Source: Mycobacterium sp. 852002-10029_SCH5224772
GTDB lineage: Bacteria; Actinomycetota; Actinomycetes; Mycobacteriales; Mycobacteriaceae
NCBI RefSeq assembly: GCF_001667315.1
Contig: NZ_LZHT01000103.1
Location: 1 to 64,000 of the forward strand
DNA: 64,000 bases
Reading direction: 5' to 3'
The notes under the pieces were generated by a model. It was not told the DNA's origin. It saw nothing but the letters and a program-made list of their open reading frames with translations, and did not search any database. Numbering within the stretch: position 1 is the stretch's first letter; each line of letters begins with the position of its first letter. Shown here piece after piece: positions 27,661-35,672 of the stretch. Made by a program: the position numbers and the translations under genes.

Positions 27661-29091
27661 ATGCGCGAATACCTGAAGTTCTACATCGACGGACAGTGGG
27701 TCGACCCGGTGCGGCCTAACACCTTCGACGTGGAAAACCCGGCAACCGAACAGGTTTCGGGAAAGATCTCGCTGGGGTCGGCGGCCGATGTCGACGTGGC
27801 GGTCCAAGCCGCCCGGCGGGCCTTCGCCGACTGGTCGCAGAGCACCCGCGAACAGCGCCTGGACCTGTTGCAGGCCATCCTCGCCGAATACCAGAAGCGG
27901 GCGGACGATCTCGCCGAGGCGGTCACCGAGGAAATCGGCGCGCCGCCCTCACTGGCCGCCGGACCGCAGGTCTTTCTCGGCATCGGCCACCTCACCACGG
28001 CCATCGACGCGCTGAAGAACTTCCCGTTCGAGGAACGAAAAGGGGCGACCTTGATCGCCAAGGAGCCGATCGGCGTCTGTGGTTTGATCACGCCCTGGAA
28101 CTGGCCGATCAACCAGGTCGCGGTCAAGGTCTATCCGGCGCTGGCCACCGGCTGCACGGTCGTCCTGAAACCGTCTGAGGTGGCCCCGTATTCGCCCTAC
28201 GTCTTCACCGAGATCCTGGCCGCCGCGGGCGTGCCGGCCGGGGTGTTCAACCTCGTCAACGGCGACGGCCCGGGCGTGGGCGCGGCCCTGGCGAGCCATC
28301 CCGACATCGACATGGTGTCGTTCACCGGATCCACCCGCGCCGGCATCGAGGTAGCCACCAAAGCCGCCCCGACCGTGAAGCGCGTGACCCAGGAACTCGG
28401 CGGTAAGAGCCCCAACATCGTCCTCGATGACAGCGGCTTCGCCGACGGCGTCCGCGCGGGCGTCGCCAACATGATGCCCAACTCCGGACAGAGTTGTAAT
28501 GCGCCGTCGCGCATGCTGGTGCCGAATTCACGGATGGCCGAGGCCATCACCATCGCGCGCGAGACAGCGGAGCACGTCCAGGTGGGCAGCGCCGGCGATG
28601 CGACGGCGATCGGGCCGGTGGCCTCGAGGTCACAGTTCGAGAAGGTGCAGCGCTTGATCCAGCAGGGCATCGACGAGGGCGCGACCCTCGTCGCGGGAGG
28701 CCCGGGCCGGCCGGCGGGGCTGGACACGGGGTACTACGTCAAGCCGACCGTCTTCGCGCAAGTCGCCAACGACATGACGATCGCGCGCGAGGAGATCTTC
28801 GGACCGGTGCTGTGCATCCTCGGCTATGACGACATCGACCACGCCGTCGAGATCGCCAACGACACCGAATACGGCCTCGCCGGCTACGTTTCGGGGGCCG
28901 ACCTCGACAAGGCGCGTGATGTTGCTCGCCGGATCCGCGCGGGATGGGTGACGATCAACCACGCGTTCGACATGAACGCGCCGTTCGGCGGCTACAAGCG
29001 CAGCGGCAATGGCCGCGAATGGAGCGAGTTCGGCTTCCACGAGTACCTGGAGGTCAAGAGCACGCTGGGCTACGCGCCCGACAAGGCCTGA
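27661..29091 (+). CDS. aldehyde dehydrogenase (NAD(P)+)
   Basis: 476 residues from ATG 27661, with AAGGAAGAG 8-16 nt upstream; 28 bp after the previous stop. Motifs: PWNWPINQVAVKVYPALATG, the glycine-rich FTGSTRAGIEV, catalytic glutamate in QELGGKSPNIVL, catalytic cysteine in NSGQSCNAPSRML and EEIFGPVLCI. It oxidises an aldehyde to the acid. As the last gene of the plus arm it probably removes the aldehyde made by the thiamine enzyme, or the one made by the alcohol dehydrogenase of the other arm. Confidence 0.95.
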   Translation: MREYLKFYIDGQWVDPVRPNTFDVENPATEQVSGKISLGSAADVDVAVQAARRAFADWSQSTREQRLDLLQAILAEYQKRADDLAEAVTEEIGAPPSLAAGPQVFLGIGHLTTAIDALKNFPFEERKGATLIAKEPIGVCGLITPWNWPINQVAVKVYPALATGCTVVLKPSEVAPYSPYVFTEILAAAGVPAGVFNLVNGDGPGVGAALASHPDIDMVSFTGSTRAGIEVATKAAPTVKRVTQELGGKSPNIVLDDSGFADGVRAGVANMMPNSGQSCNAPSRMLVPNSRMAEAITIARETAEHVQVGSAGDATAIGPVASRSQFEKVQRLIQQGIDEGATLVAGGPGRPAGLDTGYYVKPTVFAQVANDMTIAREEIFGPVLCILGYDDIDHAVEIANDTEYGLAGYVSGADLDKARDVARRIRAGWVTINHAFDMNAPFGGYKRSGNGREWSEFGFHEYLEVKSTLGYAPDKA

Positions 29092-29262
29092 CGCCGACCC
29101 CGAAACCGAACGCACCACGACGCAAAACCGTTGCGTGTCCTCCACGCAATCCCGCGCCTCCGCCCTTAAGCTGGCCCCGTTCACGAGGAGGGGCAACGAC
29201 GTATCGGCATCAACCATGGCGCCGGGCGGGATGGTAGTCACGGCGCGCTGACGGCGAGCACC

Positions 29263-29293
29263 GAGCCGGGCGGGTCTCACCCCGCACCGGCTC
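29263..29293 (+). terminator. hairpin between the catabolic cluster and the acyltransferase
   Basis: GAGCCGG-GCGGG pairs with CCCGC-CCGGCTC around a 6-nt loop, 12 base pairs with one bulged A. It lies 172 bp after the aldehyde dehydrogenase stop and 30 bp before the next gene. No U-run follows. It could end the plus-arm transcript or act in the acyltransferase leader. Confidence 0.45.
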
Positions 29294-29322
29294 GTCGTAC
29301 TCGGCCCCGATGGGTCGCCCCC

Positions 29323-31317
29323 GTGCGCAGGGTTGGCCGGCTGGCGGTCTGGGACCGGCCGGAGCGGCGCAGCGGGATCCCGGCGCTCGACGGCCTACGC
29401 GCGATCGCGGTTTCGCTGGTGCTCATCGGGCACGGTGGCATCCCCGGTGTCAGCGGCGGATTCATCGGCGTCGACGTCTTCTTCGTTCTCAGCGGATTCC
29501 TGATCACCTCGCTGCTGCTGGACGAGCTGGGACGGACCGGCCGCATCGAACTCACCGGTTTCTGGATCCGGCGCGCGCGGCGGCTGCTGCCGGCGCTGGT
29601 GTTGATGGTGCTCGCCGTGGCCGCGGCCCGGGAACTGCTGCCCGAACGGTCGCTCACCGGCCTGCGCGACGACGCCATCGCGGCGTTCGTGTGGATGGCG
29701 AACTGGCGGTTCGTCGCCCAGAAAACCGACTACTTCACCCAGGGCGCGCCGCCGTCGCCGCTGCAGCACACCTGGTCGCTCGGGGTGGAGGAGCAGTACT
29801 ACTTCGTCTGGCCGCTGCTGTTGATCGCGGTGGCGCTGTCGCTGGCCGCGCGCGCGAGGCGCCGCTTCACCCGGGCCACCGTCGGCGGGGTGCGCTTCGC
29901 CACGTTCGTCATCGCCACCGTGGGGGCGCTGGTGTCCGCGGCGCTCGCCATCGTGATGGCCTCCGATGGCACCCGCGACCGGATCTACTTCGGCACCGAC
30001 ACCCGCGCGCAGGCGCTACTGGTCGGCGCGGCGGCCGCCGCCCTGCTGGTGCGGGATTGGCCGTCGATGAACCGCGGCTGGTGCATGATCCGCACGCGGT
30101 GGGGGCGGCGCGCCGCCCGGATCCTGCCGGTGTTGGGTTTGGCGGGGCTGGCGGCGGCGACCCACTACGCCACCGGCGCCAGCGGTGAATTCCGCCACGG
30201 CTTGCTGATCGGCGTCGCGATCGCGGCCGTCGTCGTCATCGCCCCGGTCGCCCTGGAGCAGCGCGGCGTCGTCGCCCGCGCGCTCGCATTGCCGCCGTTG
30301 GTGTGGCTCGGGACCATCTCTTACGGGGTCTACTTGTGGCACTGGCCAATCTTCTTGGCGCTCAACGGCGAACGCACCGGGTGGACCGGCCTGCCGTTGT
30401 TCGCCGCGCGGTGCGCCGCCACGGTAGTGGTGGCCGCGGCGTCGTATTGGGTGCTCGAGCAGCCCATCCGACGGTGGCGCCCGGCGCGGGTGCCGCTGCT
30501 GCCGTTGGCGGCGGCGACCGTGGCCAGCGCCGCGGCGGTGACGTTGTTGGTGGTTCCGGTGGGGACCGGGCCGGGGCTGCGCGAGGTCGGTCTGCCACCC
30601 GGCGTCTCGGCGGTCGCGGCGGTCTCATCGTCGCCACCGGGAGATAGCCGGCCGCGGGATCCCAATCGGCCGTTCACCGTCTCGGTGTTCGGTGATTCGA
30701 TCGGGTGGACGTGGATGCACTACCTTCCGCCGACACCGGGATTCGCCTTCCTCGACCACACCGTCATCGGATGCAGCCTGGTGCGGGGGACGCCGTACCG
30801 GTACGTGGGCCAAACCCTCGAGCAGCGATCCGAGTGTGATGGCTGGCCGATCCGCTGGGCGCGGCAGGTGAGCCAGGACCAGCCGGACGTCGCGCTGCTG
30901 ATCATCGGCCGCTGGGAAACCGTGGACCGCGTGAACGAGGGCCAGTGGACCCACATCGGCGACCCGACCTTCGACGCCTACCTCAACGGCGAGCTGGAGC
31001 GGGCGCTCACCATCGCCGGTTCCACCGGTGTGCGGGTGGTGGTCGCGACCGTGCCCTACAGCCGCGGCGGTGAAAAGCCGGACGGTCGGCTGTATCCGGA
31101 GGACCAGCCGGACCGGGTCAACCTGTGGAACACCATGTTGCGCAAGACGGTCAGCCACCATCCAGGAGTCGCGATCCTCGACCTGAACAAGAAGCTGTGC
31201 CCCGACGGCGTCTATACCGCCAAGGTCGACGGCATCAAGGTGCGCAGCGACGGGGTGCACCTGACCCCGGAAGGGGTGAAATGGCTGACGCCGTGGCTCG
31301 AGGAATCGCTGCGGTAG
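29323..31317 (+). CDS. membrane acyltransferase (acyltransferase-3 with SGNH domain, OafA-like)
   Basis: 664 residues from a GTG. The N-terminal ~380 residues are the acyltransferase-3 membrane domain: RSGIPALDGLRAIAVSLVLIGH, FFVLSGFLITSLLLDE, HTWSLGVEEQYYFVWPLL, SYGVYLWHWPIF and around ten hydrophobic helices. After a linker rich in Pro/Ser comes a C-terminal SGNH-hydrolase-like domain with VSVFGDSIGWTW (GDS serine), IIGRWE and SDGVHLTPEGVKWL (Asp/His). Such proteins O-acetylate or acylate envelope sugars. It resembles Rv0111 of M. tuberculosis in type and in lying downstream of ctpI. Confidence 0.92.
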   Translation: MRRVGRLAVWDRPERRSGIPALDGLRAIAVSLVLIGHGGIPGVSGGFIGVDVFFVLSGFLITSLLLDELGRTGRIELTGFWIRRARRLLPALVLMVLAVAAARELLPERSLTGLRDDAIAAFVWMANWRFVAQKTDYFTQGAPPSPLQHTWSLGVEEQYYFVWPLLLIAVALSLAARARRRFTRATVGGVRFATFVIATVGALVSAALAIVMASDGTRDRIYFGTDTRAQALLVGAAAAALLVRDWPSMNRGWCMIRTRWGRRAARILPVLGLAGLAAATHYATGASGEFRHGLLIGVAIAAVVVIAPVALEQRGVVARALALPPLVWLGTISYGVYLWHWPIFLALNGERTGWTGLPLFAARCAATVVVAAASYWVLEQPIRRWRPARVPLLPLAAATVASAAAVTLLVVPVGTGPGLREVGLPPGVSAVAAVSSSPPGDSRPRDPNRPFTVSVFGDSIGWTWMHYLPPTPGFAFLDHTVIGCSLVRGTPYRYVGQTLEQRSECDGWPIRWARQVSQDQPDVALLIIGRWETVDRVNEGQWTHIGDPTFDAYLNGELERALTIAGSTGVRVVVATVPYSRGGEKPDGRLYPEDQPDRVNLWNTMLRKTVSHHPGVAILDLNKKLCPDGVYTAKVDGIKVRSDGVHLTPEGVKWLTPWLEESLR

Positions 31318-31336
31318 CCCCGCTGAGGTAATTCTC

Positions 31337-31996
31337 CTAAGTGCCTGTGCGGCAGCTGATTTCCATGCTGTCACTGCCGCGAACCTGGAAGTTGAAGCTG
31401 ACGTAGCCGTTGGTCTGGTCGCGCACGCGGTCGAGATAGGGCGCCATATCGGCCGAGCTGGCGTTGTCGGCGATGACCAACGCACCCGTGGACAGGCGGG
31501 GCTCCAGTAGCTCGATGACGGGCAGGTACAAATCTTTCCAACCGTCGAGCAGCAGGAGATCGACCGGTCCATCCAGGCTTTTCAGCGTGGTCAGGGCATC
31601 GCCCTCCAGGATCGTGATCACATCGTCCAAGCCCGTCTCGGCGAACGTCTTCCTCGCCGCCGCGATTTTGGTCTCACTGAGCTCCGTGGTCACCACCCGG
31701 CCGCTCCCGTTGTCGCGCACGGCGGCGGCCAGATGCAGGGCGGAGATGCCGAACGACATCCCGAATTCGACGACGGTCGCCGGGCGGGTGGCGCGCACCA
31801 GTGAATACAGCAGCCGGCCGGCCTCGGGCGTCACCGGGATGTAGAACTCGCTCATCGCCTCGGCCCGCTCCTGGGCGGTCATCGGCTGATCGAACGTGCC
31901 ACGCCGCTCGCGCAACAGCGACATCTGGTTCTTCGACTCGACGTACATGCGGTCGAGCGTCGATGCGACCCGGGGATCCTGCAGCGTTGTGGTCAT
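31337..31996 (-). CDS. class I SAM-dependent O-methyltransferase (Rv0187-like)
   Basis: 219 residues from ATG 31996. The SAM-binding motif VVEFGMSFGISALHLAAAV, the acidic TTELSETK, DVITILEGDALTTLKSL and VDLLLLDGWKDLYLPVIELL are the usual catechol-O-methyltransferase-like pattern, and ADNASS follows. The likely activity is divalent-cation-assisted methylation of an aromatic or other hydroxyl. It resembles Rv0187 of M. tuberculosis. It is convergent with the acyltransferase, 19 bp between stop codons. Codons further upstream are in frame but low-complexity and not used. Confidence 0.88.
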   Translation of the reverse strand: MTTTLQDPRVASTLDRMYVESKNQMSLLRERRGTFDQPMTAQERAEAMSEFYIPVTPEAGRLLYSLVRATRPATVVEFGMSFGISALHLAAAVRDNGSGRVVTTELSETKIAAARKTFAETGLDDVITILEGDALTTLKSLDGPVDLLLLDGWKDLYLPVIELLEPRLSTGALVIADNASSADMAPYLDRVRDQTNGYVSFNFQVRGSDSMEISCRTGT

Positions 31997-32111
31997 CTCG
32001 CCGAGCCTAGGCGCGCAGCCTGGGCGGGCTCTGGGAGACCGCGGCGGCGCCACGCTGGGCGCAAATGAGTTTGACGAGCCCGGGCCGCGGTGCCACTATG
32101 GACTCCGCAAG

Positions 32112-32276
32112 CACCTCGGTAGGTGAGGCGTCTGCATGGATACAGGCCACTGACCCCGAACGTCGAGAGACGCCCCGGGTCAGGACAGCTCTTCCCGGAC
32201 CCAAGGGTTGAGCCCAAGTGGCTTCTGGAACGTTCCGGATACGCCGTGCAGTGCCGAAGCTCCGACGAGAGGGGTG
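32112..32276 (+). promoter_or_regulatory. M-box (ykoK) magnesium riboswitch
   Basis: The 5' core GGTAGGTGAGGCGTCTGCAT, then GGATACAGGCC, the conserved ACGTCGAGAGACGCC stem-loop, AAGGGTTGAGCCCAAGTGGC and the 3' segment GCCGAAGCTCCGACGAG match the M-box consensus closely (GUUAGGUGAGGCUCC, GGAUACAUGCC, ACGUCGAAAGACGCC, AAAGCUC...CGAG). The outer stem pairs CACCTCG with CGAGAGGGGTG. M-box RNAs bind Mg2+ and lower expression of magnesium transporters when it is plentiful. M. tuberculosis has such leaders before Rv1535 and the PE20 operon. Here the downstream genes are a 71-residue ORF and an NRAMP-type transporter. Confidence 0.92.
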
Positions 32277-32526
32277 CGACCGGCGGCTTTGGTGCCGTCG
32301 ATCATTCCTGCCTCTCGTTCAGGTGAATGTGGTGACACCCGCGTGTGTCTTGGCCGTGAGGAGGTGAGGGCGAGATGAGTCCCGGCGATAGTCCGTATCC
32401 GAATTTCGTTTTGTCCCGATCCGGTTCCGGCATTTTTTCCGCCGCCTGACCTCCTTCTGGTCCTGCGCGGCTGATCCGTCCCACGGACAGTGTCGATGCC
32501 GATCGGACCCCTGGCAGGAGAAGATC
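32277..32526 (+). other. leader region between M-box and first ORF
   Basis: No gene is seen in these 250 bp. They should hold the riboswitch expression platform. AGGAGGT at 32359-32365 can pair with ACCTCCT at 32449-32455, and a six-T run lies at 32433-32438 after a GC-rich stretch, but no single clean terminator hairpin was found by eye. Confidence 0.4.
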
Positions 32527-32742
32527 ATGGCTTTTGTTGTTACACACCGTTTTTCCGCCGCTCCGACGGGACGCGGCCGGTCCATGCTGCGCGCGGGCCG
32601 GTTGCTGGCCGACAAGTTGCACTTGCGGACCAACCTGACTCCACAGGAGCGGGCCAACCTGTACGTCTCGCGGATGCCGATCGCGGTCGTCACCGCCTCG
32701 CTGGGTGGACACGCGTCGGGCCGCCCCGACAACCACTGGTGA
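32527..32742 (+). CDS. small basic protein downstream of the M-box (71 aa)
   Basis: Function unknown. It has a strong ribosome binding site (GCAGGAGAAGATC before the ATG) and a basic product: MAFVVTHRFSAAPTGRGRS, then LRAGRLLADKLHLRTNLTPQ, ERANLYVSRMPIAVVTASLG and a tail GGHASGRPDNHW. No membrane segment is seen. In M. tuberculosis an M-box lies before Rv1535, also a small protein of unknown role, so this may be the corresponding magnesium-responsive gene. The transporter gene starts 72 bp downstream. Confidence 0.75.
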   Translation: MAFVVTHRFSAAPTGRGRSMLRAGRLLADKLHLRTNLTPQERANLYVSRMPIAVVTASLGGHASGRPDNHW

Positions 32743-32814
32743 TCCGTTCCGCGCAGCGAGTGCAACCGCATGTCCTCACCCGAGGTGAGAACGATTCGTA
32801 ATAGCGAGGATCAG

Positions 32815-34617
32815 ATGACGTCGATCCACACCCCCGGTGGCCGGCCCAGCCCGGTTTTGGGCCGCACGGCCACCGCGGCGGACAGCCCGCATGCCGACGC
32901 GGCGGGCCCGACGGTGTTGGATACCGCGCACGTCGGCGACATCGTCGGCGCGTTCGGTCGCATCCGGCGCGACGGCACCGGCGGGGCAGTGAGTGGCCGC
33001 TGGCGGCGACTGAAGACATTGGCCGTCATCAGCGGACCCGGCCTGATCGTCATGGTGGGCGACAACGACGCCGGCGGCGTCGCGACCTACGCACAGGCCG
33101 GCCAGGACTACGGGATGGGCCTGCTGTGGACGCTGGCCCTGATGATTCCGGTGCTCTACGTGAACCAGGAAATGGTGCTGCGGCTGGGCGCGATCGCCCG
33201 GGTGGGTCATGCGCGCTTGATCTTCGAACGGTTCGGCAAGTTCTGGGGCGCCTTCAGCGTCGGTGATCTGTTGGTCCTGAACGCCTTGACGATCGTCACC
33301 GAATTCATCGGTGTGTCACTGGCTCTCGGCTTTTTGGGTTGCCCGAAGATCGTCGCGGTCCCGGCCGCCGCGGTGCTGCTGTTCGCCGTCGTGGCCGGGG
33401 GGTCGTTTCGCCGCTGGGAGCGGCTGATGTTCCTGCTGATCGCGGTGAACGTGCTGATCATCCCGATGGTGCTGCTGGTGCATCCTGCCCCGAAAGCGAC
33501 CGCGGCCGGACTGATTCCGCAATTCCCCGGTGGGCTGAACTCGACCGTGCTGCTGCTGGTGGTCGCGATCGTGGGAACCACGGTCGCGCCGTGGCAGCTG
33601 TTCTTCCAGCAGTCCAACGTGGTGGACAAGCGCATCACCGCGCGCTGGATCCCTTACGGGCGAGCCGATTTGGTGATCGGGATCGTCGTGGTCATGGTCG
33701 GGGCGACGGCGTTGATGGCGGTAACGGCGTTCGGATTGGCGGGCACCGCCGATGCCGGTCACTTCACCGACGCGGGCGCGGTGGCCGCGGGGCTGCACAG
33801 GCATCTGGGCGGCACGGTGGGGGCGTTGTTCGCGATCATCCTGCTGGACGCGTCGCTGATCGGCGCCAACGCCGTCGGCCTGGCGACCACTTATGCCGTC
33901 GGTGATGCGATGGGCAAGCGGCACTCGTTGCATTGGAAGATCAGCGAGGCCCCCTTGTTCTACGGCGGCTACGCGGTGCTGCTCGCTGTCTCGGCGGCGG
34001 TCTCCTTCAGCCCCGACCACATCCTGGGCCTGGTGACCCAAGGTGTGCAGGCGCTCGCCGGCGTGCTGCTTCCCTCGGCGACCGTCTTTCTGGTGTTGCT
34101 GTGCAACGACCGCGCGGTGCTGGGACCGTGGGTGAACACGGTGCGGCAGAACATCGTTGCATGGACCATCGTGTGGTGCCTGGTGCTGTTGTCGCTGGCG
34201 CTGACGGCGACGACCTTCTTCCCCGATCTGTCCACCGCCACCATCGGGGCCGGGCTCGGAGCCGGTGCCGTGATCGGCATCGTCGGCGGCGCCGTGATGA
34301 TCATCGTCGGCCGGCGGCATCGTAACCTGGCCGACGCGGAAGCCATCGTGCGCACGCTCGGGGGCGGGCTGGACCCGGAGCAGGTCGACGAACTGGACGA
34401 CGCCGCATCGCTCACCCGTGCCGAGCGGCGTGCCGTGCGGCGGCAGGACCGGGCCAACTGGCAAACCCCCAGCCTCGCCGCGCTTGACCGGCCGGCAATG
34501 TCGCCGATGCGCCGGGCGGGGTTGCTCACCCTGCGGGGCTATCTCGTGTTGGCCGTCGCCTTCGTCATCATCAAGATCGTGCAGGCCGGTATCGTCGGAC
34601 CTGTCGTGTCATTGTGA
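32815..34617 (+). CDS. NRAMP (SLC11)-family transporter, probably for Mg2+
   Basis: 600 residues; the ATG at 32815 has GAGG 7 nt upstream (an ATG at 32770 adds 15 residues; a CTCACC-CGA-GGTGAG hairpin at 32775-32789 lies between). About 11 hydrophobic helices follow a ~65-residue cytoplasmic start. The TM1 metal motif, normally DPGN, is DAGG (D85, in VGDNDAGGVATY), and the TM6 motif, normally MPH, is APW (TTVAPWQLFFQQS). Loss of the soft Met ligand with the Asp kept is expected in NRAMP-related magnesium transporters. The upstream Mg2+ riboswitch supports this. A 70-residue cytoplasmic segment precedes the last helix. Confidence 0.88.
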   Translation: MTSIHTPGGRPSPVLGRTATAADSPHADAAGPTVLDTAHVGDIVGAFGRIRRDGTGGAVSGRWRRLKTLAVISGPGLIVMVGDNDAGGVATYAQAGQDYGMGLLWTLALMIPVLYVNQEMVLRLGAIARVGHARLIFERFGKFWGAFSVGDLLVLNALTIVTEFIGVSLALGFLGCPKIVAVPAAAVLLFAVVAGGSFRRWERLMFLLIAVNVLIIPMVLLVHPAPKATAAGLIPQFPGGLNSTVLLLVVAIVGTTVAPWQLFFQQSNVVDKRITARWIPYGRADLVIGIVVVMVGATALMAVTAFGLAGTADAGHFTDAGAVAAGLHRHLGGTVGALFAIILLDASLIGANAVGLATTYAVGDAMGKRHSLHWKISEAPLFYGGYAVLLAVSAAVSFSPDHILGLVTQGVQALAGVLLPSATVFLVLLCNDRAVLGPWVNTVRQNIVAWTIVWCLVLLSLALTATTFFPDLSTATIGAGLGAGAVIGIVGGAVMIIVGRRHRNLADAEAIVRTLGGGLDPEQVDELDDAASLTRAERRAVRRQDRANWQTPSLAALDRPAMSPMRRAGLLTLRGYLVLAVAFVIIKIVQAGIVGPVVSL

Positions 34618-35553
34618 GTCAGTAGGCAGCAGAACGATTTTCCCGTGGGTGTGCCGTTGCTCGAGTTCGGCGAAGGCGTCGGCGACCCGGTCCAGCGGAT
34701 AGGTTGCGGCGACGTCGAACTCGATGGCGCCGGAAACGATCAGGCCGGCCATTTCGGTGAGCACTTCCGGTGTCGAGGCGTCCATGCTGCCCTCGGTCTT
34801 GGCGCCCACCTCGCCGGCCTTCTGGAAGGCGATGATGGTGTTGATGCGTTCGGGTGCCACGCCGAGATCCACGGCGAGCTGGACGTAGTCCGGGCCGAAC
34901 AGGTCGACGAACGCGTCGATCCCGTCCGGCGCCGCCTCGCGCAGCCGCTCGGCGAGCCCGTCACCGTAGGCGACCGGGATGACGCCATGCGCGCGCAGCC
35001 AGTCGGCGTTGCCGGGGCCCGCGATGCCCAGGACGCGCGCCTCGTGGAGCACCAGAAGTTGCACGACCAGGCTGCCCACCCCGCCCGCGGCTGCCGACAC
35101 GGCGACCGTCTCACCCGCCCGCGGCGCCACCGCGCGGACGGCCGCGTACGCCGTCACACCGGCCACGTAGAGCGAACCCGCTGCCTCCCAGCTGAGTTGG
35201 GCGGGCTTGCGGATCAATTGGCCCACCGGAACAGCGGTGTGGGTCGCGTGGCTGGAGCGGCGCAAGCTGAACCCCAAAACCTCGTCGCCGACCGCAAACT
35301 CGGTGACCCCGGGTGCCACCGCGGTCACGACGCCGGCCAGATCGCTGCCCTCGCCGGAGGGGAAGGTGGCGGGGAACATCTCGTGCATCGCCCCGACCCG
35401 GATGCCGGCTTCGCCGGGGTTGATCCCGGCCGCGCGAACTTCGACGACCACCTCACCCGGGCCGGGCGTGGGCATGTCGATGTCCGCCACGTACAACACC
35501 TCGCGTCCTCCGTAACGGTCGAACCGTACGGCGCGCGCCGCCGCAGCCGTCAT
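34609..35553 (-). CDS. NADP-dependent quinone-oxidoreductase-like MDR protein
   Basis: 314 residues of the medium-chain dehydrogenase/reductase superfamily without zinc ligands. It has the GroES-like N-terminal part (VVVEVRAAGINPGEAGIRVG, GSDLAGVVTAVAPGV, VGDEVLGF), the cofactor loop SAAAGGVGSLVVQL and the family ending DAFAELEQRHTHGKIVL. It would reduce quinones or enones with NADPH. It is convergent with the NRAMP gene and overlaps its 3' end by 9 bp. It starts 120 bp from the divergent lipoprotein gene. Substrate unknown. Confidence 0.9.
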   Translation of the reverse strand: MTAAAARAVRFDRYGGREVLYVADIDMPTPGPGEVVVEVRAAGINPGEAGIRVGAMHEMFPATFPSGEGSDLAGVVTAVAPGVTEFAVGDEVLGFSLRRSSHATHTAVPVGQLIRKPAQLSWEAAGSLYVAGVTAYAAVRAVAPRAGETVAVSAAAGGVGSLVVQLLVLHEARVLGIAGPGNADWLRAHGVIPVAYGDGLAERLREAAPDGIDAFVDLFGPDYVQLAVDLGVAPERINTIIAFQKAGEVGAKTEGSMDASTPEVLTEMAGLIVSGAIEFDVAATYPLDRVADAFAELEQRHTHGKIVLLPTDSQ

Positions 35554-35672
35554 GCCGATCTCCTCACCGCGCGAAGGGAGCGCTTACCCACGCCAGCATA
35601 GGCACGCGAAGAGGTACCCCCGGCGGCCCGTTGGGCTTATGTTCGTAACAGCCGCGGGGGGAAGGAGCAGGC

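Noticed and set aside
32359-32455. Second riboswitch in the leader after the M-box
   Set aside because: AGGAGGTGAGGG resembles the M-box core only superficially and the rest of the consensus is absent; more likely part of the expression platform.
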